13,319 nucleotides of DNA from Zygnema cylindricum (GCA_037447655.1 JBBHKE010000669.1:153480-166798); one strand, 5' to 3'. Positions 1-8,507 are shown, counted from the stretch's first letter. Notes: generated by a model not told the origin, from the sequence alone. Made by a program: numbers and translations.

Positions 1-336
1 ACTGTAAAAGAGTTTATGAAGGTATTTGTAAGGGGTTTTAATGTCTCGAATGGCCTTTTTGACAGTTCTTTTATGGTCGGGGTAAGGGGAATCAACTCGG
101 ACTGAAGTTTTTTGCTTAGGCCATTCCGGGTCTTTGATGAAATAGGGATCAGGGGTAAAATGTAGCGGGTTAACACTTACCTTTTGGTCGCAAAAGGCTA
201 TTTTTGATGTGTAACCACTGTCTTTTTGTGATGGAATACTACTAGCGGGATCTAACGAATCCTTAGATGACGATGTCTTATTTGTGTTATATGGTGTACT
301 TTTTGCAATCAAGTCGATCGTTGTTAAGTAAAACAT
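1..336 (-). CDS. Unidentified protein frame, open at the left edge (C-terminal part missing)
   Basis: I do not recognise this protein. Reading the minus strand from the ATG at 336-334 gives 112 codons with no stop before the window ends, which is unlikely by chance in AT-rich DNA. The product is hydrophilic and protein-like. It starts MFYLTTIDLIAKS, has a Ser/Lys-rich linker near residues 20-40, then a Pro-, Tyr- and Lys-rich part with NPLHFTPDPYF, DPEWPKQ and SPYPDHKRTVKKAI, and ends at the edge in YLHKLFYS. No catalytic motif or membrane segment is visible. A second frame (287-628) leads into it with a one-base shift near an A/T run at 335-341. The likely history is therefore an older gene or transposon frame broken by a frameshift. 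A transposon protein, a host gene or an endogenous viral relic are all possible, and nothing seen decides between them. Confidence 0.45.
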   Translation of the reverse strand, partial: MFYLTTIDLIAKSTPYNTNKTSSSKDSLDPASSIPSQKDSGYTSKIAFCDQKVSVNPLHFTPDPYFIKDPEWPKQKTSVRVDSPYPDHKRTVKKAIRDIKTPYKYLHKLFYS

Positions 337-628
337 TTTTTGTGGCGAGGATTTTCATGTGGTATATTGTGTTTATTCTGTAGCAGTAGATTCCTAAGCA
401 ATCTAGGGCGATCATCATAAGGTAGTGTTTTTCTGTCACCAATGTGTAGTTTTTATCGGAAAACGCTGGTTTTCCATTCACAATTGGGCGATGTAAAATG
501 GGGACTAGGGATAAAGTAGTTTCTGGGCCTTACCGGATTCGTTTTTTGAAGTCAGGCTCAACTAAGGGGAATGGGGCTGGTATTTTCTTGACAGTTTTTC
601 CGGTAAGCTCTGTAATTTTGGGGAATGT
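287..628 (-). pseudogene. Upstream part of the same unidentified minus-strand frame, with a stop and a frameshift
   Basis: On the minus strand one frame is open from 628 to 533 and reads ITELTGKTVKKIPAPFPLVE, then EPDFKKRIR. It meets a TAA at 532-530 and stays open from 529 to 290 through LHRPIVNGKPAFSDKNYTLV. The edge frame (1-336) takes over one base out of phase around the A/T homopolymer at 335-341. The TAA lies inside a GTAAGG sequence that would be a good 5' splice site, and ATTACAG precedes the conserved peptide like a 3' splice site. The first block may therefore be an exon rather than a broken frame. The next AG that could close such an intron is only about 37 nt away, too short for a plant intron, so decay is the simpler reading. 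The family is unknown. Confidence 0.35.
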
Positions 629-1102
629 TTATGGAAGTATTTGAGAAAATGTCAGGATTTTTTTATCCTTTCGCAAAAATATAGCATATTTTGTTATTTT
701 CTGTTCTTCTCTGCATGTGAAGTGGTTTTTCTCTCCTTGAAGTCTTTTTTATTTTTTGTTGATTTTTTAAACAATGCAAGTTTTACGGATGCTGTTCCCA
801 AATGTTGAAAGCAGGCTTTCATTTTATAGCATGATTTTCTTTCCTCACAATTTTGTTTTCATCAACCGTTGTATTCTCAATAAATTATCTTTCCCCTCTC
901 TCCCTCTCCCCCACTCGTATGCCCGACTTCTATTTTTCTCCGACCTTCTCTCCTCTTTCCGATTCTAGTGATAGAGAAAGAGGAGGGGGGAGGGAAGAGA
1001 AGCGCAGATAGGGTGAGAGAGATCCAGAAAGAGAGAGAGGAAGTAAGTGGTAAAGGATATGATGAGAGAGAGAGAGAGGGGGAGAGAGAGAGAGTCACCA
1101 TG
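495..1102. repeat. Tandem duplication, copy 1
   Basis: This block matches 1121-1768 almost base for base at its start: over roughly the first 130 bp only a handful of differences are seen. It matches more loosely afterwards. Shared landmarks, in order, are the ACTAGGGATAAAGTAG start, the exon-like minus-strand block, TTTCTTCTC/TGCATGTGA sequence, AAACAATGCAAGT, a CATCAACCG stretch, a TTCTAGTGA boundary, the GA tract and the terminal GAGTCACCATG. The offset between copies grows from about 626 to about 666 bp, so indels have built up. Confidence 0.85.
1009..1094. repeat. GA microsatellite, copy 1
   Basis: Imperfect (GA)n tract interrupted by short non-GA words, ending at TCACCATG. It belongs to the duplicated unit, and the second copy of the unit carries its own tract of different length. 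The Ser/Leu- or Arg/Glu-rich open frames across it are products of the repeat, not genes. Confidence 0.85.
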
Positions 1103-1120
1103 ACTCTAAAATGGCGCTCT

Positions 1121-1768
1121 AAAATGGAGACTAGGGATAAAGTAGCTTCTGGGCCTTACCGGATTCGTTTTTTGAGGTCAGGCTCAACTAAGGGGAATGG
1201 GGCTGGTATTTTCTTGACAGGTTTTCCGGTAAGCTCTGTAATGTCTGGGAATGTTTATGCAACTATTTGAGAAAATGTATGGATTTTTTACCCTTTCGCA
1301 AACATGGGAGTTGTGAGTCTACAATTAGTATTCTCTATTCTTTTCTCTCAGTTTCTTCTCTGCATGTGACGTGGTTTTTCTCTCCTTGAATTCTTTTTTA
1401 ATTTTTGTTGATTTTTTAAACAATGCAAGTATTATGGATGCTGTCTCCAAGAGAAATCGGGCTTTCATTTAATGGCATGGATTTTCTTTCCCCCATTACT
1501 TTGTTTTCATCAACCGCTGTATTATCAATAACTTCTCTTTCCCCCTCCCTCCGTCTCTGCACTCCTCGCATGCCCAACTTCTATTTCTCCGACCTTCTCT
1601 CTCCTCTTTTCCTATTCTAGTGAGAGAGAAAGAGAAGGGGGGATGGGAGAGAAGAGAAGATAGGGCGAGAGAGAGCGAGATAGAGTGAGAGGAAGTGGAA
1701 GAAAGAGAGTCTGATGAGAGAGGGAGAGAGGAGGAGAGAGAGAGAGAGAGAGAGCGAGAGTCACCATG
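1121..1768. repeat. Tandem duplication, copy 2
   Basis: Second copy of the unit at 495-1102. On the minus strand it also carries the exon-like block, reading ITELTGKPVKKIPAPFPLVE then EPDLKKRIR, followed by the same GTAAGG at 1159-1154. Only two residues differ from copy 1 (T to P and F to L). The junction between copies holds a 13-bp direct repeat, CTCTAAAATGG at 1104 and again at 1117. The unit has also diverged in its middle, where an extra ACAATTAGTATTCTC segment is present near 1320. Confidence 0.85.
1621..1760. repeat. GA microsatellite, copy 2
   Basis: Longer imperfect (GA)n tract at the end of the second duplicated unit, with a pure (GA) run near 1736-1754, again followed by TCACCATG. 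Serine- and leucine-rich frames on the opposite strand are repeat translations and were not called. Confidence 0.85.
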
Positions 1769-1983
1769 CCGCATGGAAGTTTTTTCTCCAACATTTGCAA
1801 TTTGGAACAAAATTGGGTTCTCTTTGTATTTGCAACGTACTTTAACAGGACGTGCAGTTATTTAACTGTAATTTGAAACGATTGATAGGAATGTGAGAAA
1901 CGGTGGAATTTTTCCGTCATCTCTTTTTTGAAGATACACGAAATTTGGCCATATTTCTATGGAAATACTTTACCTCCTTCCCC
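1769..1983. other. Unassigned spacer
   Basis: AT-rich sequence between the second duplicated unit and the minus-strand frame at 1984. I see no coding, repeat or RNA signal in it. Confidence 0.5.
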
Positions 1984-2372
1984 TCAGCACTCTCTCTTTC
2001 CTCTTCGGATGCCGTTGATGTAGCCTCTGATGACGCGACCGCGAAGGCCCATGTCCGTGCTTTGGAGGATTAGAAAGACAGGGGTCGTGTCGGCTTCAGA
2101 TGCCTTATCGCTCACCCTTAACTCAAACTCGCCATTATCACAACAATTTCGGCTTGAGGTGCCTGGTTTTAACTTTGCACTGTTTATGAGTAAAACAATT
2201 GGTCTAATCAACGTTTTCTCCGAAAGGAATTTCAAGGGCATTTCACCTTCCCTTCCAAATCCATGCAATTCCATTCTTTCTGTTGTTCAAATGCTTAACG
2301 GAAAATGTCAAAGTGTCGGTCTCCCAATCTGGTATGCTCAAATTTTCCAGAAAGTAATTGATGGTTTTTCTG
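1984..2372 (-). CDS. Unidentified minus-strand coding candidate (possible exon)
   Basis: On the minus strand a frame is open from just below 2373 (after a TGA) to the TGA at 1986-1984, about 129 codons. It can be read without an ATG as NYFLENLSIPDWETDTLTFS, and then FSVKHLNNRKMELHGFGREG. The first internal ATG is at 2274-2272. A CAG (ATGACTCAG) sits just at its upstream edge and could be a splice acceptor. Alternating hydrophobic and charged residues suggest a beta-rich globular protein, and CCDNGEFELRVSDKASEADT loosely recalls the OB-fold of replication protein A relatives. That resemblance is weak and I do not name the family from it. The plus strand is also open here (2030-2389), but its composition looks less like a protein. 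The frame ends in a basic tail. Confidence 0.4.
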
Positions 2373-2430
2373 AGTCATACATTTTATGAAATTTATGATA
2401 ACCTCAAGAATCCCGCTCCTCTCCGCTTTC

Positions 2431-2559
2431 CTATCCTTTTCCGTCTATTTCCCTCGACCCCCCAAACAACCGGAGCCAGTGCTTCCTCAATCGCTCGGCC
2501 TGGCTTCTAGATTCCCATGGCCGAGCTTGTGTTTCCTGTGCTCTTGTCTTGTCCTCCAT
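2431..2559 (-). CDS. Short minus-strand frame, candidate first exon
   Basis: The ATG at 2559-2557 sits in a strong start context (A at -3, G at +4) and opens 42 codons before TAG at 2433-2431. The product begins MEDKTRAQETQARPWESRSQ and continues with an Arg/Leu-rich helix-like part, LRKHWLRLFGG. It lies about 60 bp upstream of the larger minus-strand frame ending at 1984, whose edge carries a possible acceptor, so the two may be neighbouring exons. No convincing GT donor is visible between them in the right phase, so the link is only inferred. The Arg-Leu-Phe-Gly piece recalls plant repressor peptides but is too short to rely on. Confidence 0.25.
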   Translation of the reverse strand: MEDKTRAQETQARPWESRSQAERLRKHWLRLFGGSREIDGKG

Positions 2560-2579
2560 TCTGAGAGATGAGCCGTAGA

Positions 2580-3049
2580 AGTTTAAGGTGACCTTTCTTT
2601 GCCGAATGCTACCATCTGGAATTCCGCTGCTGTTGCTGAATTTCAGCCGTCATCGTCAACGACACATGGCCATTTTAAATAATACACGTAGTTGATTTCA
2701 TTTTTATGTACAGATTTAGACACGCAGTTGAGTAGACGAGTCACACCGTCACAAGATCATCAACGATAACATAAATTTTCGACAAGTCTACTAAATTGTG
2801 TTTGAAGAACTCTCTGTAAACACAAATTCGACTACATGTACTGTTTTAATGAAGATTATGTACAAAATCATAAGAAAAAAGGAATTCAGATGGTTTTGTT
2901 GTAGATGTTAAGATTTGGTTAAAGTACGACTTGTAGGCGAGTCTTAACCTGAGACAATCACGCAAGTCTGTGGCCATGGCCTTAAACACGCATGGTCGTC
3001 ACCCAAGTATACACAACGAATGTAGCCTTTGGGAATCACAGTAGCATAT
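2580..3049. other. Intergenic, nothing identified
   Basis: AT-rich sequence with stops in all frames. I found no gene, RNA or ordered repeat. Confidence 0.5.
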
Positions 3050-3117
3050 TAGGAGTGGGAAAAGGCATAGGAGTGGGAGATTAGGAGCGGGAAAAGGCAT
3101 AGGAGCGGGAGAAGGCA
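3050..3117. repeat. 18-bp purine-rich tandem repeat, four copies
   Basis: Unit TAGGAGYGGGARAAGGCA at 3050-3067, 3082-3099 and 3100-3117. A shortened 14-bp copy lies at 3068-3081. Copies 1-2 have T and copies 3-4 have C at the Y position, which suggests a pair was duplicated after it diverged. Confidence 0.9.
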
Positions 3118-4627
3118 TAGATAGACAGATGAGAAGTAGGCACAGATTTAATAACTTTAGAATTGATTAATGGATAGAACCAAAAAGTACAAAGTATTTT
3201 TGAACTATGTAACTAATAAAGCTATAATCTTCTCTTAAGATATGAATTTTTCTATCTCTATGTCGATAAATCCATCAGTGAATGTTGCATTTAATGTCTG
3301 TGTAATGTCTGTGAGAGATGTGTTTTCCAATGCCTCAATGCATATTATATCACTGTGTCTCTCTCTAAATGAAATGCTTATTTCTGTGTGGTCCTATGGA
3401 ATGATGCCACATATCATTTTTTTGCCACAAACTGCCGCACGTCCAATTCGCACGTTTATGTACAATTTGTATATCGTGGGATTGTCGCTTGGATTCCATA
3501 CGTGAATATTCTTCATACCGTACAAATGGATCGGCTGCACTGTCGATGTAATAGTATCGCCCGAGATCGCATAAAACTAACGGTGAGGATAATTTTGATT
3601 AATTTAAATTGTTGTGTGTAACTTTCACCCTATGATTTTGTACAATTTCACTCTAATACTGATAGGAATGTAAATAAGATCACTAGAGCGGAAATATACA
3701 CCACAGAAGTACAAAACAGAGAATTCTCGCAGCCATCATCATCATAGTACACATTTTCGTGCAATACACATATCTCCAGAAAGCTTTTTTGAAATGAGTT
3801 CTCATTCCAACTTCCTAAATAAGTCTCTAGCTCTACCCATAAGCATACAACGCATAGAAAATCTGCTCTCCTCCACAAACAACCCACTACCACAACACAA
3901 CAAAACAACACATATACAACGCGACACCTATTCACGGAAACCATGCGTTGCACTAAAAGGATGGTGCCAAGCAACACTACGAACCAAACGAAAGAAAACG
4001 TGTGGATTAAAAACAATGGAACCAAACGTACAAGACCAAAATGAACTGATATAATGTGGCGCGTGAACGCATAGTTGATTTGCCTACTAGAGAATGTCCT
4101 CTATCATTCCCAATCTACACGATTCATTCAAATCAGAGCAAACTTAGCTTAGGTATAATCCTCGTAAATATAGGAGTAGGATTATTGTACGTCATAATGA
4201 AAGACAAAATAATAAAGGCATTTGTAAGTTTGTGATCGAGTGATATTTTCATTATGAGAGATCCTTTTATACAAAGTTTCACAATGTTAAGTGTAGGTCT
4301 TGGCCGAAGCCGTATAGATTAATATGTAAAGCTTTTCAAAATATTGATGATGTAATAGAAAACTAGACGCTTCACGCAAAGGCAGAAAAATTGCCTCTAA
4401 GCTGTCCGGACAATTCTACAAATAAAAAGATGGCTGCAAAAAATCCTCAATACTGAAAACAAATAATTCCTGCACTTGAAAATTGTGTGCAAGAAATGAT
4501 CCAAAATGAACTAAGTAACAAAAAATACGCCTAGCGAAAACATGCCAATCAGAGTACAGCGTGCTATGTAAGTATTTGCGTCTAGTTTGGATTCAGCCAA
4601 TAGGAGGCCGAAATCCTATGCCCTACG
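3118..4627. other. Long gene-poor stretch
   Basis: About 1.5 kb of AT-rich DNA. The longest open frame is 125 codons on the minus strand (3648-4025); its product is Val/Cys/Leu-rich and shows no domain, and a plus-strand frame overlaps it at 3794-4054, so I did not call it. Short frames at 3242-3621 are equally unsupported. I see no RNA gene or clear repeat. Confidence 0.45.
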
Positions 4628-4642
4628 TTATAGAATCTATAA
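4628..4642. repeat. 15-bp perfect palindrome
   Basis: TTATAGA, one A, then TCTATAA, flanked on both sides by CCTACG. It could be a protein-binding dyad or chance in AT-rich DNA. It is too short for a terminator or a miRNA precursor. Confidence 0.4.
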
Positions 4643-4852
4643 CCTACGGATTAAAACCCTTCCTATCTATATGTGAATGCGTGAACCTCCAAATGGTTTA
4701 CGACTTAAAATGGTCCAATCACGTCGCTTCGTCAGAACTTACACTTGATTTATCTGTCACTCGCATCAACGGTCCACGTGAGGAATAACGAAAATTGCAT
4801 ACTTCACGTCGACGGTCAAGATGCTCTTCCAAGCGAAATGATGAAAATTTGT

Positions 4853-5115
4853 CGTCGGCTGGAATTCAGGGAAACAAAGGTACGCGGTATGATTATTTGT
4901 ACGGCCGTGGATTCCAAAATATGTCGTCGGCGGAAATTCAGGGAATGGTAAGTATGAACGGTAGGACCGCAAGTACGGTCCGTTTTGTCGTCGCGCGATT
5001 TTCGAAAAATATAAGTCGTACGGTCGACGTGAAATGACGAAGTCACCGTCGGCGGAAATCACGGAAAATAGAGATTGTACGATCGAACTCGCCGTCGGCG
5101 GAAATTACGGAAATT
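4853..5115. repeat. CpG-rich degenerate tandem array, five units
   Basis: The core CGTCGGCGGAAATTNMGGAA recurs starting near 4853, 4925, 4989 (decayed), 5047 and 5093. Between cores a second motif, GTACGNYCG, recurs as GTACGGCCG, GTACGGTCC, GTACGGTCG and GTACGATCG. Core spacing falls steadily: 72, 64, 58 and 46 bp. The array is much richer in CpG than its AT-rich surroundings. All frames across it are broken or low in information, so it is probably not coding. It ends just before a TATA-like element. Confidence 0.75.
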
Positions 5116-5134
5116 TCGAGTCGTACGTCCGCGC

Positions 5135-5141
5135 ATATATA
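5135..5141 (+). promoter_or_regulatory. TATA-like element after the CpG-rich array
   Basis: ATATATA, placed about 90 bp before the first ATG of a short plus-strand frame at 5224. The CpG-rich units immediately upstream could be its upstream elements. It rests on the motif and position alone. Confidence 0.25.
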
Positions 5142-5223
5142 CTGTCCTGTAAAACCCAAAAAAACCCAAATACAAATTACTGTAGTGGCTGCCCGTCCTA
5201 ACACCTAAATATAAACAACTAAA

Positions 5224-5460
5224 ATGGCCTACGAGATGTGGCATGACAACTTGCACGACATAATGGAAGGTCATGCTTGTAAACATGAGAAATAGACGTA
5301 TCCGCATGTTTACTGGTACCGCCTAATGGAGAACATGCTTGAGTCAAGGACATGTCCCGACAAAAACGTGTTCCGCGTGACTCGGATAGTTTGGTGTTTT
5401 ACAGTTTGCCATGGAGTCGATGTCGGCACCTCGCCATTGTCAAGCCTTGTCAAAAAATAG
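5224..5460 (+). pseudogene. Possible broken short plus-strand frame
   Basis: From the ATG at 5224 (context AAAATGG) the frame codes MAYEMWHDNLHDIMEGHACK, hits TAG at 5293-5295, and then stays open in the same phase for another 54 codons to TAG at 5458-5460. The second part includes YRLMENMLESRTCPDKNVFR and is Cys/His-containing and fairly protein-like. No family is recognised. It may be a decayed transposon frame driven by the TATA-like site at 5135, or chance. Overlapping frames on the minus strand (5310-5534) and in another plus-strand phase (5352-5552) weaken the case. Confidence 0.2.
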
Positions 5461-5885
5461 TGTGGTGGGCCGCAGAGCCCGACATACGGACTACCTTGGA
5501 AGAATCTTTTTCCCGCGGTGAGACGATTAATCATACGAATAGGAGTGAATGAATTCGCAAAATAAGGGATTGAACCGATTCGTTTTGTGAAAAATCACGA
5601 CGTGGATTAGGTTTATTTTTGAAATAATAAATGTTCTTTCACACAGAAAAGGCATTTTAATTGTCTTTCATCTAACTCGTAGAAATCAAGATCGGACGGT
5701 CTAGATTCACTACTTTTCAGTCGCCAGCTTAACTTTCTCCTGCCATTTTCTCTTTTCTGTTTAGATTTACCTATCACACCTATAAAGTTATTTTGTTGCT
5801 TTTCTGCTTTAAAAACAATCAGTTTGGCAATCCCACACCTTCACTCGCTCTAATTGGTCGCTGCAAATGCACTACGTTGATCCAT
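5461..5885. other. Intergenic, nothing identified
   Basis: AT-rich sequence without a supported gene or repeat. Confidence 0.45.
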
Positions 5886-6075
5886 AATTTCAAGTTTTGG
5901 ACTTCTAGTCGGAATTTAAACCCTCCAATCTTACTTTCGAAATTTCAAATTCTGGACTCTAAGCTCAAATATTAAAAATTTGTCCTAAGTTTAGAATTTC
6001 AAATTTTGGACTCTAGGTCAAATCCTATTATAACCCAAGTTCAAAACTCAAAAATTTCAACTAAAACAAATCTTG
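5886..6075. repeat. About 55-bp degenerate tandem repeat
   Basis: AATTTCAARTTYTGGACTYT recurs at 5886, 5941 and 5995, with a decayed fourth start (AATTTCAACT) at 6053. Spacings are 55, 54 and 58 bp. The intervening parts are AT-rich and poorly conserved. Confidence 0.75.
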
Positions 6076-6112
6076 ATAAATTCTTAAAAGTGGATATTGG
6101 GTGTTTTCCATG

Positions 6113-6496
6113 TCGTAAAGTAATGTTAAAGATTATACACGATGTCAATGTGAGTACGATCGAAGGCGATATGGATATTGGGAGGCGGATACGATTTTGG
6201 CTGCCCCAGACGGAAATACTTGGCGATCCAGGCGGAAATACTTGGCGATCCAGCTCGGGAAACCTACGTACCACTGGGATCTATAACAACACTTATAATT
6301 CAAAATGAGCATGTAACGTTAAAGGTGATACTTGATATCAATGTGAGTACGATATAAGGCGATATGGATATTGGGGGGCGGATACGATTTTGGCAGCGAT
6401 ATCGGACATACTGCCACCCAGGCGGAAATACTTGGCGATCCATCTCGGGAAACCTACGTAGCAGTGGAATCTAGAACAACACTTATAATTCAAACT
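6113..6496. repeat. About 190-bp tandem repeat, two copies, with nested 22-bp repeat
   Basis: Copy A (about 6113-6303) and copy B (about 6304-6496) share CAATGTGAGTACGAT at 6146 and 6339, GGCGATATGGATATTGG, GCGGATACGATTTTGGC, CTCGGGAAACCTACGTA and ACTTATAATTCAAA at 6291 and 6481. The offset drifts from 193 to 190 bp. In copy A the word CGGAAATACTTGGCGATCC occurs twice in tandem (22-bp period, 6208-6251). Copy B has it once, with unrelated sequence before it. No stable coding frame runs through. Confidence 0.85.
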
Positions 6497-6569
6497 GGGC
6501 CAAGTGGCAAAATATCCGTAGGCGTCATTAGCCTTCACAAGTCACACAATATTCATTGAGGCATTCGAG

Positions 6570-6877
6570 TGTGTTGGTCGCGTTTGCCTTAGTTGGTTGA
6601 CACTGGTCTAGTACGTCCCTTAAGGAATCGGTACACTCAGTATGGTCCTAATGCTATTTAGTGTGTAGGACATGGTACTCAAGTTTGGTCTAACACACAA
6701 TTTGTTTCGATGAAAGAGTGACTACGTTGGTGTTGTGTGTTCCTCCTACTTTTAGTACTCGGTGAATGTCTATCCTCTTCTTTTAGTGGAGAGTCTTCTA
6801 TAAATGGAGAGTGACAAGATCACTACACAATCAGGGTGCGCAACAACACGCAAGTGCACCGGCGGAAGCTCAACACA
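6570..6877 (+). mobile_element. Candidate solo LTR
   Basis: The segment begins TGTGTTG and ends CAACACA, a perfect inverted terminal pair of the TG...CA type expected of LTRs (the inverted match extends to GTGTGTTG/CAACACAC). It is 308 bp long and has a TATAAAT element near 6799, about 80 bp from the 3' end, as in an LTR promoter. No matching 5-bp target duplication is present (TCGAG before, CAATT after). No primer-binding site follows and no partner LTR is seen. If real it is a recombined or old solo LTR, and it does not share its start with the copia LTR at 8486. Confidence 0.35.
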
Positions 6878-7881
6878 CAATTATTTTTTACATAAATTTC
6901 ACATCGAAAATGTTTAGTTTCCAAGAACTATTAATATCAAAGTCTTTTTCTTTTCAAATCCCACTTTTCTCTCTCTAATTTCTTAACTCTTCGAGACAGA
7001 CAACAAAAGACTTTTTTAAATAAACACGTCACCCAACTTCTGCAACATCCCCACTAATAGCAAATTGACACCACATTAAGAATCACTCACATTACTAAAG
7101 AAAAGAACAGACAAGAAGCCTATGTGTAAATGCACTACCGCAATATTAAATGTAGCGTGAGCAACAATGAAAGAAAAACTAACAAGTATTACATACTAAT
7201 AATGAACTGATATAAAAGTTACATTCGTAATGAAACAACAATGAACAAACTTGCTTTTGGGCAATCTGCTGATTCACACATTCTACCATAAAACAGAGTG
7301 CCCCGAGCGCATTCTTGTGGGTCTTCAAAAAAGAAATGGGGCAAACAAGTCTTAGGAACCTCCGCTGGCTTTCCTCAAGGCCCTTGGAACTTGTCCCTTG
7401 TCCCCATGGTGAACTAAGATTTTCAATTTTTCCCCTACAGCCCATGTTTTCTCTGCCCACAATCCTTGTTGATTCCTCGGCCTCGTTGTAGGCCGATCCT
7501 CAAATTGACCTTAGAGTCAGAATCCTTCTAAAAGGCAGTTGTCGGTGACATGAATGTGCGCCAAGTCCAAAATCTAGTCCGGTCATGGATGGTAGATAGT
7601 ATTTCTGTAACTCTGAGACTTCATTTGTCCTCAGAGCTAGCAGCTCACAAAAGCTAATCTAGATAGTTAGACTCCAAATTCATATAGAAATGATTGAGCC
7701 CTTGATTATCAAAGCATTACAGCTGCCTGTGAAATAAAGTGTGCTCAGTTCCACCACAGAATGCAAAGTTAGAATATGAGTTTTGGGAATGCTTCCCATT
7801 TTGACTTTCCCAAAAAATGCAGCCTCCTGGCAAAACACCCGGATTGACTACTTCCTGGTGTAGCTCGAACTCCCTTGATTC
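6878..7881. other. Gene-poor stretch before the copia fragment
   Basis: About 1 kb with short frames only. The longest is 93 codons on the minus strand (7179-7460), whose product shows no domain I recognise. Internal parts of a copia element upstream of RNase H (gag, integrase, reverse transcriptase) are not visible here, so the element that follows lacks its 5' portion. Confidence 0.45.
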
Positions 7882-8467
7882 CGCAGCAAAAGAATCTTTG
7901 AATTCTTCTCCCCGCAAAAGCGCGAGTGGTCTAGTGCTCTTACGGGTTTTGTGGATTCAGATTGGGCGCAAGGTGAGTTTTCTCGACGTTCCACCACTGG
8001 CTCGTGCTTCTTTTTGTGCAATGGTCTTGACCAAGGGCAATGGTCTTGTCTCTTGGTCATGCAGAAAGCAACCTACCACTGTATGCTCTAGCACTGAGGC
8101 GGAATATATGGCGGCTTGTCACGCAGCTAAGGAAGTTGTTTGGCTTCACACTCTTCTTTCCAATCTTAGATTTCCCCCTTTGTCTCCTACTCCAATTTTT
8201 TCCGATTCCCAAGGTGCTCTTGCTTTGATCCGCAATCTTGTTCACCACAAAAGGAAGAAGCATATCGACATTCAGCATCATTACTCTCGAGAGCGGGTCG
8301 AAGATGGCTCTCTCATGTTACTTTATGTCAAATCCGTCGACCAAGTGGCTGATTATCTCACCAATGCTCTTCATCGCCCTCACTTAAAGCAGCATTGCCT
8401 CTCCTCAGGCCTTCGTCCTCTTCTCCTGGCTAAATTTCGTTTTCTTTCATCTCAATCTTCTTCCTAG
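7882..8467 (+). pseudogene. Ty1/copia polyprotein remnant: RNase H domain and C-terminus
   Basis: RNase H removes RNA from the RNA/DNA hybrid during retrotransposon replication. One frame starts with REWSSALTGFVDSDWAQGEF and RRSTTG; a second frame, one base out of phase, carries VSWSCRKQPTT, SSTEAEYMAACHAAKEVVWL, FSDSQGALALI and HKRKKHIDIQHHYSRERV. The last motif, DQVADYLTNALHR, is the usual copia C-terminus, and a TAG follows at 8465-8467. The acidic catalytic positions (DSDW, the E of STEAEY, SDSQ) and the HID...H pattern are kept. The two frames are separated by a 19-bp insertion at about 8030-8048 flanked by a 12-bp direct repeat, so the gene is inactive. Reverse transcriptase is missing upstream. 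Confidence 0.9.
8019..8048. repeat. Frameshifting 19-bp insertion in RNase H
   Basis: GCAATGGTCTTG occurs at 8018-8029 and again at 8037-8048, with 7 bp of filler between. Removing one 19-bp period joins the two conserved protein frames exactly at the expected point between FFLCNG and VSW, so this is an insertion and not ancestral sequence. Confidence 0.8.
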
Positions 8468-8476
8468 TTTTCACTT

Positions 8477-8485
8477 GAGGGGGGG
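8477..8485 (+). promoter_or_regulatory. Polypurine tract of the copia element
   Basis: GAGGGGGGG lies 9 bp after the polyprotein stop and directly before TGTTA, the usual arrangement at the 3' LTR of plant copia elements. It would prime plus-strand DNA synthesis. Confidence 0.8.
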
Positions 8486-8507
8486 TGTTAAAAAATATTT
8501 AGCATCG

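Noticed and set aside
968-1270. 100-codon plus-strand frame across the duplicated block
   Set aside because: Its first half is GA-repeat translation. The second half is the reverse strand of the exon-like peptide, which has better coding signs.
877-1810. Several 60-104-codon minus-strand frames rich in Ser, Leu and Pro
   Set aside because: They run through the GA microsatellites and have no composition beyond the repeat translation.
2030-2389. 119-codon plus-strand frame
   Set aside because: It overlaps the minus-strand frame, which has the more protein-like composition. No domain was recognised, though it cannot be fully excluded.
3648-4025. 125-codon minus-strand frame rich in Val, Cys and Leu
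   Set aside because: It is the complement of AC-rich sequence, hydrophobic without clear membrane spans, and has no family signature.
4853-5115. CRISPR array
   Set aside because: Units are degenerate, spacing is uneven, spacers resemble each other and the genome is that of a plant.
7179-7460. 93-codon minus-strand frame
   Set aside because: No recognisable motif; it lies in gene-poor DNA next to transposon debris.
6570-8485. The LTR-like segment at 6570 as 5' LTR of the copia element ending at 8485
   Set aside because: The starts differ (TGTGTTGG against TGTTAAAA), there is no primer-binding site after 6877, and no gag, integrase or reverse transcriptase lies between.
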